A stretch of DNA of 64,000 nt. It comes from CAYWWY01 sp964462525. GTDB lineage: Bacteria; Thermotogota; Thermotogae; MWEM01. The stretch is taken from NCBI GenBank assembly GCA_964462525.1, contig CAYWWY010000001.1:372001-436000 (forward strand), read 5' to 3'. Positions within the stretch are counted from its first letter, which is position 1. Each line of letters opens with the position of its first letter. This document shows positions 51,189-61,000 of the stretch, piece after piece. The notes beneath the pieces are model-generated. The model ran no database searches, was not told the origin of the DNA, and was given only the letters and a program-made list of their open reading frames with translations. Both the position numbers and the translations under genes were made by a program.

Positions 51189-51208
51189 ACGCGCAAAGGA
51201 GGAGGATT

Positions 51209-53050
51209 ATGAGCAAAAAAAAGATCGTATATATGGTTATTGTAGGGATCATTGCGACCGGTGTGTTTATGTTCCTTCAAATGATTCGTGAGGACGGTTG
51301 GGAAGGAAATCCCTATCTATTATGGAGTCTGAACTCCGTATACTCCATTTCAAATGTGGATATTACTCACGAAATCCTGCCAAATGGGGATTTACACGTC
51401 CATGAAGCAATCACATATTCCATGAGAAAACCGTTTCGGATGTTGTATAGAAATATCCCAACGGGACGATATGTTGAAATTCTCTCCACAGAAATCTGGA
51501 CAGAAGGCATAGAATCCCAACATATTACCTATACCCACCAATCAAGGAATCGCGTAGAAGCCGAAATTTGGCTGGTTCCTCTTCATTCCGGGCAAAGATT
51601 GGATCCAGTCGATTATCCGAATGTGACGCTCCATGTTCGCTATATTATGCGGAACACCCTTGAGGTCGGGACAGATATTGTTCAGTTTTTCCCAACATTT
51701 TGGGGGAAAGATTGGGATGCTCCTGTTTCCAACATCCGTTATTCGCTGATTTACCCTCCATTCATGAGGCTGAAAGAGGTCTTTCCCCATCCCATGGCGC
51801 AAATCAATCATAAGGCCGTTTCGCCGCAGGATCAAAACCAGATCGGCATGACCATAAACCACCTCCCTCCATTTGGGTACGGTGAGATCCGTGTGGCCTT
51901 TGAACCGTTTCCCAAAGACGGAATGCATTTAGCGTCTAATCCAGGGCTTTCATGGGGTGACATAGAACATGAAGAATCTGAATACGCGCGCCAAATATGG
52001 GCAAAACGAATCACCCCATGGATAATCCTCCTTGGATATTGGTTGTTGATTCTTCTCATCTACCGGAAAATGGGGAAAGAACCCCAAATCGCATATGAAG
52101 GGATATACGAAAGGGAGTTACCTACCCAAGACGCGCCTGCGATCGTGAATGTCATCGTGAAGAATCGAGTAGGCAATTTAGATCAGGACGGAATTGGGGC
52201 AACAATCATGAATCTATACCGAATGGGGTCCATTGAGCTTTCCGGTGAAGAAAACCCTGTTATTCGGATTCTTGATAACAACTCCTCCGCACGCCTTTCT
52301 TCATATGAAGTGGAATTCTTGTCTTTGCTTAAGGAATTCTCTAAAGACGGAGTATTTGATTTCGGGGATTTAAAAAAAGAATTAAAAAAATCTGTTTCTA
52401 AAGCCAAAACTTTTTCGAGCAAGATACGGGCATTCGAACATAAAGTCCGGTCTGAATCGTTGGCTCGGAAATACTTCCGAGGTACAGGAAATACGCTTTC
52501 CAAGCTTTTGGGGATCCTTCTTATGATCATGGCTTTTGCATCCCCTACACTAATGACCTCAAATGCGACACCCGACATGCTTGATATGGGGCTGCTTTTT
52601 TCGTACCTCTTTTGGGGTAGCGGTTTAATCATCCTTTTGATGCCGAAAACAGTATTTGGACAATGGACCCCCCAAGGGTTGGAGTATTACAGCAAATGGA
52701 GAAATTTCGCAACCTTTCTCAGTGATTTTTCCAGTTTATCCGACCATCCACCCGAATCTGTTGTCATATGGGAAGAGTATCTTGTGTATGCATCTGCGTT
52801 GGGGATTGCAGAACAAGTAAGAAAGTCATTGAGGAGAATCATCCCTCAGGACATATGGCAAGAACAGAGCGCTCACCCTTACTTCTACACCATAGGATCA
52901 ACGTATTATGCCTCCCAGTTCTATAGTGTTCGAAACACAGCGCAATCCACGGTTAATGCAAGCCAGAGCAAAAGCGGAGGAGGAGGCTTTTCCGGAGGAG
53001 CCGGAGGTGCGGGAAGTGGATTTGGCGGAGGTGGCGGTGGAGCCCGATAG
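51209..53050 (+). CDS. DUF2207 membrane protein
   Basis: 613 residues with an N-terminal anchor (~6-24), an extracytoplasmic beta-rich DUF2207 domain (~45-245: VDITHEILPNGDLHVHEAITYSM, FRMLYRNIPTGRY, YIMRNTLEVGTDIVQFFPTFWGKDWD), membrane helices at ~272-290 and ~430-480, a cytoplasmic stretch between, and a Gly-rich C-terminus (GGGGFSGGAGGAGSGFGGGGGG) that is the family's usual ending. Function of the family is unknown. Confidence 0.9.
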   Translation: MSKKKIVYMVIVGIIATGVFMFLQMIREDGWEGNPYLLWSLNSVYSISNVDITHEILPNGDLHVHEAITYSMRKPFRMLYRNIPTGRYVEILSTEIWTEGIESQHITYTHQSRNRVEAEIWLVPLHSGQRLDPVDYPNVTLHVRYIMRNTLEVGTDIVQFFPTFWGKDWDAPVSNIRYSLIYPPFMRLKEVFPHPMAQINHKAVSPQDQNQIGMTINHLPPFGYGEIRVAFEPFPKDGMHLASNPGLSWGDIEHEESEYARQIWAKRITPWIILLGYWLLILLIYRKMGKEPQIAYEGIYERELPTQDAPAIVNVIVKNRVGNLDQDGIGATIMNLYRMGSIELSGEENPVIRILDNNSSARLSSYEVEFLSLLKEFSKDGVFDFGDLKKELKKSVSKAKTFSSKIRAFEHKVRSESLARKYFRGTGNTLSKLLGILLMIMAFASPTLMTSNATPDMLDMGLLFSYLFWGSGLIILLMPKTVFGQWTPQGLEYYSKWRNFATFLSDFSSLSDHPPESVVIWEEYLVYASALGIAEQVRKSLRRIIPQDIWQEQSAHPYFYTIGSTYYASQFYSVRNTAQSTVNASQSKSGGGGFSGGAGGAGSGFGGGGGGAR

Positions 53051-53064
53051 GAAGGAAGAATGGA

Positions 53065-54318
53065 TTGAAACGACTCTTTATTAGTGATCTTCATATCGGA
53101 GATGGGTATGCTACTGATGATTTCTCCTACGATTCTGAATTGGTTCGTTTGCTGGACACTGTGTTGGCCTGTGGCGAAGATGTTGAATTGGTGATTCTTG
53201 GAGATGGTCTTGAGCTCATTGAGACGAGAATAGTAAAGGACATTGGTTTGGTTCCTTTCGAAGAACTCGTTGATCAACTTGATGAGCGAATCATCCAAAG
53301 CATTGTTAATGAGCATGCTGAAGTGTTCCGAGCCTTTCAGCGATTTTCGCGCAAGAATTCCATTATTTATGTCGTGGGGAATCATGATTACTATATGCTT
53401 CCAAACCGTAAAGTACAAAACGCTGTGTGCGAGGCTTTAGGGGGGCGGTCTCGTGTGCAAATCCACCCATACTTTTATGACGAGCAATGGGGAGTATTTG
53501 GGATCCATGGGAATAATTTCGATGCAGGAAATCGTTTTGTCAAAGACAAAAATGGTAAGCTGATCCCCCCATTAGGCGATTTTATGTCCCGATACATGAT
53601 GGTTCACTTTGAAGAAGTCATTTTGCATACAGACGTTCCTGAAAGCATTCTAAAGGATTATGATGATGTTCGGCCGAATATTGAAATGTTCGAATGGTTC
53701 GAGTACGTGATGAAAACCTATGATTTGAGTATAAATTTGCTGGAGCTTTGGACCACCGAAATGCTGAAAATGCTTCAAACCGCCTATGCCAAACAATGGA
53801 TGAAAGCCAGCTTTCCTGTTGCCCACCATTTCTCCAAACTTTTTCTCAATCGGTTTGGGGGCATTCGGCTCGGTAAAACTATGGTAAAAGCAATGTCCAA
53901 GCTTCGCAGTATGAAAGTTACAGACTACATGAAAAACAGAGCGCGGAAAATTTTACTCCGTGGTGAGGCAGACCCTGAACACCGATTGAAAGAATCTGCT
54001 TTTTATGGATATTGTCCGACCCCGGAGATCGACTACACAAACCTTCGAGGGCTTATTTTTGGGCATCGTCATCGCCAGGATACCCTCATTCTGCCATATG
54101 ATGGTCAATACAAGTTTTACGTAAACACAGGCACCTGGAGAGCAGTTGTCGAAAAAGCGCCAAAACGCGATCAAAAAAGGTTCGTGAAACGCTCCGAATT
54201 ATCCTACATCCGAATACACGACGAAGACCATGAACTCCATATTGAAACGATCATGGCGAATCGGATATCCCATGACAGAAAAAAACCCGTTGCTATACAG
54301 GGCGAGAAGGTAAGTTAG
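53065..54318 (+). CDS. Calcineurin-like metallophosphoesterase
   Basis: 417 residues, TTG start after GAAGGAAG. Metal motifs: DLHIGDG (D8, H10), LGDGLEL (D of the GD pair; the usual second Asp is Glu), VGNHDYY (N, H, D), GIHGNNFD and FGHRHRQDT. The middle ~180-300 is a helical insertion not seen in small members. It may be a UDP-2,3-diacylglucosamine hydrolase relative or a nucleotide phosphatase; I cannot tell which. It abuts polA with no gap between stop and start. Confidence 0.82.
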   Translation: MKRLFISDLHIGDGYATDDFSYDSELVRLLDTVLACGEDVELVILGDGLELIETRIVKDIGLVPFEELVDQLDERIIQSIVNEHAEVFRAFQRFSRKNSIIYVVGNHDYYMLPNRKVQNAVCEALGGRSRVQIHPYFYDEQWGVFGIHGNNFDAGNRFVKDKNGKLIPPLGDFMSRYMMVHFEEVILHTDVPESILKDYDDVRPNIEMFEWFEYVMKTYDLSINLLELWTTEMLKMLQTAYAKQWMKASFPVAHHFSKLFLNRFGGIRLGKTMVKAMSKLRSMKVTDYMKNRARKILLRGEADPEHRLKESAFYGYCPTPEIDYTNLRGLIFGHRHRQDTLILPYDGQYKFYVNTGTWRAVVEKAPKRDQKRFVKRSELSYIRIHDEDHELHIETIMANRISHDRKKPVAIQGEKVS

Positions 54319-57069
54319 ATGAATACCAAAGAGTTATATTTAATTGATGGAACGGGGTTAATCTATAAGGCCTTCTATGGGATCCGAGAATTATCAACCT
54401 CCTCCGGAGAACCTGTCAACGCAATTTACGGTCTCGCTCGGATGCTGATTAAGCTTTTGAAAGACACAATTCATACGCACGATTACTGTTGTTTCGCAAT
54501 AGATACTGCCCGAAAGACCTTTCGCCAGGAGATCTTAGCGGAATACAAAGCCACACGGCAACAGACCCCAGACGACTTGATCAAGCAAATCCCCGCAGCA
54601 TATGAAATGGCGAGCGCGTTGGGTCTTTATGTTCTTGGAGCAGAAGGATTCGAAGCAGATGACCTGATTGCTACGCTCATTGATAAGTTCAGTTCTCAAT
54701 TTGGGAAAGTCTGGATTATCTCCAGCGATAAGGATCTAATGCAACTTGTAACCGATCAAGTCCACCTTCTGCGCGCAGAAACAGGTGTTTCTGAACTAAA
54801 AAAATACGATCCCGATCGCATCAGAGAGAAATATGGAATTGATGCTACTCAATTTGTAGATTATCTGGCTTTGATTGGTGATTCTTCCGATAACATTCCG
54901 GGGGTAAATGGAATCGGTCCAAAGACCGCTGTCAAGCTTTTGCAAACATTTTATTCCATCGAAGAGATTTTTTCCCGCATGAATGAAGTTACCCCATCAT
55001 ATAGGAATAAACTAGAGGGCAAACAGGATATCGCCAGTTTGAGTAAGAAACTCGTACAACTGGATAACCGTGTTCCGATCGATATTCAGCTGGAACACTT
55101 AGAATACCGAGGGCCTGGAGCGAAACTCATCCCTCTTTTCGAACAATGGGAGTTCGAATCGATGATCGAGGAGCTTCGGAAAACTCCAGTTCAAGAACAC
55201 ATGTTTTCTCCCAATCAGGTTCATATTTTAGAAAGCCTTGGATCAAACCAAAACCATAAAAAAAAGCCCTTGCCCTTTGAACCCGAAATCGTCACTCCCA
55301 AGGCAGGCTCTGAAACTTTGGATCGGATCCAATCCGTTTCTGAATTGAGTTTCGATATAGAAACAGATTCACTTGACACTTTGACTGCTCAGCTTGTTGG
55401 CTTCTCAATTTACTTACCCGATGGGCAGGTCTTATACTTTCCCATGATGCACAAAGGGGGAGAAAACCTGCCTCGATCAATTCTCCAACGGATTCTGCAC
55501 ATCATTATTGAGCATAGGAAAGTTTTGGTGGGCCATAATTTAAAGTTCGATCTTTCTGTTTTAGGTCAATTGGGATATCCAATACCCACAGACATTTTTG
55601 ATACTATGGTTTCTTCTTATCTTTTGGATCCAGACCGAAGAGGGTTTGGTTTAAAAGCATTGGCAAAAGATCGGTTGGGGATAGAAATGAATTCCTTTGA
55701 AGATACACTGAAGAAAAAAACAGACCATAATCCCCATAAGGACTTTTCGGAAGTACCGGTTAAAGACGCCGCCCAATATGCGTGTACAGACGCGCTGGCG
55801 ACTTATGAGCTGTATCGGACAACGAAAGAAGCATTAGAACAGGAACAACTAGTTTCTTTATTTCATGAAATTGAAATGCCCTTGATCCCTGTTTTGATAA
55901 ATATGGAGAAGAACGGAGTCTTTTTCGATCTTCCCTACTTGGCTCAATTGTCTGAAGAATTTGGAACGGAAATAGACCGCCTGCAAAACCAGATCTATGA
56001 ACTTTGTGGCGAACCATTCAATCTGAATTCACCGCGCCAGATTGGGAAGGTTTTTTTCGACAAAATGCGATTGCCAACCAAAGGAAAGACAAGCAAAAGC
56101 AAGGTCTATTCGACCAGCGCCGCTGTCTTGGAGGAATTGGCCGGTGAGTATGAAGTGGCTCGCTTGCTTTTAGAGTACCGAAAAATTGCAAAACTCAAAT
56201 CCACCTATGTTGATGCGATTCCCCTTCTTGTGCATCCCCAAACAAAACGAGTTCACTCTTCTTTCCACCAAACAGGAACGTCAACAGGCCGCTTAAGCAG
56301 TTCTGACCCAAATTTACAGAACCTTCCAGTGAAAGATGAAAAAGGAAGAATGATTCGCCAGGCTGTAATCCCGCAAAAGAAGGGTTGGAAGTTAATTGGA
56401 GCGGATTATTCTCAAATCGAACTCCGATTAATGGCTCATATTGCCAATGACCCCCAATTAATTCGCGCGTTTCAGGAGGATAAAGATATCCATACGTTTA
56501 CCTCATCAGCCATCTTTGGAGTGGAAGAAAAAGATGTCTCAAATGACATGCGAAGAATTGGAAAGATGGTCAATTTTTCGATCATTTACGGTGTTTCTTC
56601 TTATGGTCTAGCTTCCAGGTTGGGTTTGAGCAACTCAGAAGGATCCAAAATCATTGAGGGCTACTTCAAAACCTATCCCCAAGTCAAGTCATACATGAAC
56701 CATATGGTAGCATGCGCAAAAAAATCAAAAGAAGTACGGACTCTTTTCGGAAGAAAAAGAAAAACATCTTGGATTGACGCTCATAACAGCCGGTTGCGGA
56801 TGGAATCAGAAAGGATCGCTATAAATGCGCCAATCCAAGGGACTGCTGCCGACATAATGAAATTGGCAATGATCCGAGTTTATCAACGCATTCAAAGCGA
56901 AATGAAACAGGCTTACATAATCCTCCAGATCCATGACGAACTAGTGATTGAAGCACCGGAAGATGAGGCCTTTTCGATTGCCAATATTCTAAAGGACGAG
57001 ATGGAACAAGTTGTTCCTCTTCGAGTTCCATTGAAAGTAGATGTGAACATCAGCGATCATTTCGAATAA
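54319..57069 (+). CDS. polA: DNA polymerase I with proofreading domain
   Basis: 916 residues. N-terminal 5'-3' exonuclease/FEN domain (~1-290: DGTGLIYKAFYGI, AEGFEADDLIATL, GDSSDNIPGVNGIGPKTA). The 3'-5' exonuclease domain (~335-520) keeps Exo I SFDIETDSLD, Exo II VGHNLKFDLSVL and Exo III YACTDA, so proofreading should be active, unlike in many Gram-positive Pol I enzymes. Family A polymerase: LRSSDPNLQNLPV-type text, DYSQIELRLMAHIA, RRIGKMVNFSIIYGVSSYGL and QIHDELVIEAP. Intact. Confidence 0.97.
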   Translation: MNTKELYLIDGTGLIYKAFYGIRELSTSSGEPVNAIYGLARMLIKLLKDTIHTHDYCCFAIDTARKTFRQEILAEYKATRQQTPDDLIKQIPAAYEMASALGLYVLGAEGFEADDLIATLIDKFSSQFGKVWIISSDKDLMQLVTDQVHLLRAETGVSELKKYDPDRIREKYGIDATQFVDYLALIGDSSDNIPGVNGIGPKTAVKLLQTFYSIEEIFSRMNEVTPSYRNKLEGKQDIASLSKKLVQLDNRVPIDIQLEHLEYRGPGAKLIPLFEQWEFESMIEELRKTPVQEHMFSPNQVHILESLGSNQNHKKKPLPFEPEIVTPKAGSETLDRIQSVSELSFDIETDSLDTLTAQLVGFSIYLPDGQVLYFPMMHKGGENLPRSILQRILHIIIEHRKVLVGHNLKFDLSVLGQLGYPIPTDIFDTMVSSYLLDPDRRGFGLKALAKDRLGIEMNSFEDTLKKKTDHNPHKDFSEVPVKDAAQYACTDALATYELYRTTKEALEQEQLVSLFHEIEMPLIPVLINMEKNGVFFDLPYLAQLSEEFGTEIDRLQNQIYELCGEPFNLNSPRQIGKVFFDKMRLPTKGKTSKSKVYSTSAAVLEELAGEYEVARLLLEYRKIAKLKSTYVDAIPLLVHPQTKRVHSSFHQTGTSTGRLSSSDPNLQNLPVKDEKGRMIRQAVIPQKKGWKLIGADYSQIELRLMAHIANDPQLIRAFQEDKDIHTFTSSAIFGVEEKDVSNDMRRIGKMVNFSIIYGVSSYGLASRLGLSNSEGSKIIEGYFKTYPQVKSYMNHMVACAKKSKEVRTLFGRKRKTSWIDAHNSRLRMESERIAINAPIQGTAADIMKLAMIRVYQRIQSEMKQAYIILQIHDELVIEAPEDEAFSIANILKDEMEQVVPLRVPLKVDVNISDHFE

Positions 57070-57081
57070 AGGAGGAGTTCC

Positions 57082-58008
57082 ATGAAATGGGTTGAATCTG
57101 TACCAAACTTCAGCGAAGGAAAAAGGCAAGAAGTTGTGGAAGCAATCATCCAAGAAGCGAAGAAAATAGACAGAGTATGGGTGCTCGATTGGTCGATGGA
57201 TAAAGACCACAATCGTAGTGTTGTTACTATTGTTGGAGACGGCGAACAGGTTGCAAAAGCCTTGTATGAAATGGCAAAAAAAGCGATGGAGTTGATCGAC
57301 CTTCGTACGCACAAAGGGGAACACCCGCGAATGGGAGCCACTGATGTCATTCCGTTAATCCCATTGCAAGACACCAAGGTCGAGGATATCCTTGAAATCG
57401 CCCAAGGTTTGGGTGAGGAGATCGGTAACTCGCTTGGGATACCCGTTTATTTTTATGAAAAATCCGCCACAGCGCCTAATCGAGAAAACCTATCTGATAT
57501 CCGGAAGGGAGAATATGAGAAGTTTACGGAAAAAATTCTTTCCGATGATTGGATTCCTGATTTCGGACCGCGAAGGGTACATCCCAGCGCAGGCGTTACA
57601 GCAATTGGTGTACGGGAATTCCTCATCGCGTATAATATCAACCTCAATACCCAAAATTTGGGTATTGCCAAGTCTATTGCCAAAGCCATCCGCAATATAA
57701 GCGGCGGTTTTCGTTATGTCAAAGCATTGGGCATGGAACTTGAAGAGAAGCAAATGACTCAAGTATCTATTAATATGACCAATTTCAAGAAAACGACCCT
57801 TTATCGCGTATTTGAAGCAGTAAAAACGGAAGCGAGAAGGTACGGGGTTTCAATTGCGAGCTCGGAGATTGTAGGATTGGTTCCTCTTCAAGCCCTCGTT
57901 GATACAAACGACTTTTACCTTCAGCTGGACGAGTTCCAAAAAGATCGCGTTATTGAATACCGTCTTCTTGAATTGCTGGGAGAAGAAGCAAAATCCAAGA
58001 ACGATTAA
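57082..58008 (+). CDS. ftcD: Glutamate formimidoyltransferase
   Basis: Transfers the formimino group of N-formimino-L-glutamate to tetrahydrofolate, at the end of histidine breakdown. 308 residues, transferase half only (no cyclodeaminase domain). VESVPNFSEGKR at the start, DHNRSVVTIVG, LIDLRTHKGEHPRMGATDVIPLIP (with the catalytic His) and FGPRRVHPSAGVTAIGVREFLIAYNINL are family marks. AAGGAGGAG lies before the ATG. No other hut gene is present. Confidence 0.93.
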   Translation: MKWVESVPNFSEGKRQEVVEAIIQEAKKIDRVWVLDWSMDKDHNRSVVTIVGDGEQVAKALYEMAKKAMELIDLRTHKGEHPRMGATDVIPLIPLQDTKVEDILEIAQGLGEEIGNSLGIPVYFYEKSATAPNRENLSDIRKGEYEKFTEKILSDDWIPDFGPRRVHPSAGVTAIGVREFLIAYNINLNTQNLGIAKSIAKAIRNISGGFRYVKALGMELEEKQMTQVSINMTNFKKTTLYRVFEAVKTEARRYGVSIASSEIVGLVPLQALVDTNDFYLQLDEFQKDRVIEYRLLELLGEEAKSKND

Positions 58009-58033
58009 TCCTTTGCAAATAAGGAGATAATCT

Positions 58034-61000
58034 ATGCAGATCGTCCGTTTGCTCCGGAGTTGCTACGATGGAGATGAACATCTGGTTTTGTACAACGATT
58101 CTTATAATAGAGCAAAGCAGCTCAATCCGAATGCAGTAGGAGACTTTCCTGACCGATTGGCTTCTCGTCTCCACTTTTTTACCAAATTCTCCCGTACTTT
58201 TTTGGAACCAGATTTTATTGATTTAAACGGGAAGTCTCCTTTGCTTATGTTTCCATACTTTAATGAAAAAGAAGGCCAAGATATCCTTTCAGATCATCAT
58301 TTACGTTTGGAAGTCGCTCAAAACTTGGTTTCTGCCTTAGAATCTCTGCATCATGTTTCTGCAGAAGGGTTTGGTGTATGGGGAATCCAAAACCTTCTTT
58401 TTGCCGATCAACTTTACATTCTCCCCCCTGTATGGTTGAATTACCAACCTAATGAACTGGAAGCAATCCAAGAAATTTCTGGGGTTTTTGTCGCCCCGGA
58501 ATTGTTAGCAGGCAAACAACCAACACCAAGATCGGACATCTTCATTCTGGGAAAAATCCTTGAACTTTTGATTCCTCATGAGTACATTCCTTCTGTACAA
58601 CCAATTATCTCGAACATGACTCGCGAAGACCCCAATCAACGTCCCACGCATTTTGCCCATCACTTTCGGCGCCATTTCTTTCAACAGATTGCTTTATCTG
58701 AAAAAACCCCCGGAAGAAGAGCAATCGCATTTCCTCAAACAATCGAAAGACATCAGGAAGTTTCATCCCTACTCCAATGGATTGAAACCCATCAAAGAAA
58801 TGGCCTGACTTCCATTCTATTAACCGGAGAGCCGGAACTTGCGAAAGACCAGTTTATGAAGTCTATTGAAAATGAACTACGAAATAGCGATTGGAGTGTC
58901 ATTGAAAGCCCGGATTCTTCCGCTTTCATAAAGGAACTGGTTCAGTTAATAGAAAACCCGGAAATCGTTGGGTTAACAATGAAGGAAATGGAATCTCTAT
59001 GGAATTATGATAGGGAAAAACCTTCCGAGATACCAATGCCAATCATCCGAACCTTATTTTCCATCATACCAAAGATTGCTTTGTGGGTACCGGATTGGAA
59101 CCAAATCGATCCCTTCTTTCTCGATCTGCTTAAAGAACTTCGCGAACACAGCCCCAATAGAACCATTGTGCTCTTTAGCGCCGCAAGATCAAACCAAAGC
59201 AGTTGGGTATTCGAATTGGAATATGAACTCCAGCCATTTGACAGGAAGAAAACGAAGGCAATCGTAGAGAATCTTTTCTCCCCTGCCTTCACGTTGGATC
59301 ACCCTGATTTCCCTCTATGGTTGTTTCACGTTAGTGGAGGGTATCCAACCGATCTCTTCGATATTGCCCAAGAATTATCAAATCGTAATATGCTAACCCT
59401 GCAAAACAGTCTATGGGTTCTTATTGGCGACTTCACAGCCTTAGAAGGTTTCGACAAGCGAATCAATCATTCATTATCAACCTTGGGGCCAAAGGCAAAG
59501 CACTTTGTCTCCATGCTTTCTTGCCTGTCCAGCACATTCGATCAAGCGGAACTTGATCTTCTTTGTGAAATGATGAATCTAAACTTCGAGCAAGGGAAAC
59601 CCTTGATTGAAAAAGCAATTAATGCTGGTCTGATCATAAAAAGAATAAACGGGCACTATACTTTTACGCTGCAGACAACATGGAAGCAAATGTACAGTGC
59701 CCTTGATTCAAAAATCAAAAAAAAGCTCCATAGGGCACTGGGCCAAAAAAAGCTCCCTCTTTCAAAAAAAGCCTGGCATCATGGAAGAGAAGGCAAAACG
59801 CGTACTGCTATCGCTCTTTACATTAGGGCTTCCCGCAAAGCCTTCTTCTCCTGCAAAAATGCCCAGGAGGCTTTAACCCTTTTGCATAAGAGTATGGATC
59901 TGATGAAAACGGAAGGATCCAGCGGAGCAAACCATGATTTTCGCTTTATCACAGCATATGAAGCCTTTTTGCTGATCCATTTGGGTATTTCTATTCCAGA
60001 TGCTACTTTAGAAGCTCTACATAATCATCCTCGGTTTCTTCCTTTGATGATGACCCTCCTCAATCAAAGAAGGAGTTTTTCCCAAGTGATCCATCTATAT
60101 GAAAGCAGAAAAGATTGCTTGGATGTCAACCGAGCCCATTCTTCTTTGGGCTGTTATCGGATCTTTTTCGAATATGCATATGCTCTTTTCAAGTCGGGAA
60201 AGGGCGAACTATCATCGAACATCGTTCGAGACATTCTGGGTTCCATCCATCAAAACAAAGCCTATTTCTATCGAGAATTACAGATTCGGTGTTATAGTCT
60301 CTTGATGGAAATTTACCATCAGACTAACAACGCCACCCAATGGTATGCAACTATGGAAAAAGCAGTCAATACAGCAGAACAACATGGTTTTTTCTATCTC
60401 TTGCCCCAAATCTACAGTATTGCTTCCCAGTTTCTGTTTATCTTCGATCCCGCCACATCAAAAACCCTCTTGAATAAAGCAATAACCATATCGAAAGATC
60501 ACCTTTCTCTCTATAGAGCTTCTAAACCTTTGTTTGAAATGGCCTACGATTCCTTGTATTCCGGAAAGATTACACTCATGTTTGGGTTTTTGGAGCAAAT
60601 CAGACAAATTGATAAACGATATCATGACCCAGAAGTGATCGCAGATACCTATATTCTTGAATCCTATTTTCATGCCTATAACAAGCAACCCCAAGAAGCC
60701 CTTGAAGATTTGGAGAAAGCAAAGGGGATTCACGGCAGCAGGAACACGCAAAAACGAATAGCCCGGGGAATCGCAATTGCTTATATTCTCAATCATCAAT
60801 GGGAGTCTTTAGAGGAATTTATTCGTACCTACGATCCAGATTATCGATGGGAGTATGGTTTTGATAATGCGTTGGCACTCTACCGTTCTAAGACAAAAAA
60901 AGAAATCCAAGAAGCCTTTTCTCGGTTCCGATCGGAGAATCGGTTGTTTATTGAAGAAATGATGCTGGGCTTTTGCGAAACCCTTTCTCGAAATGTACCT

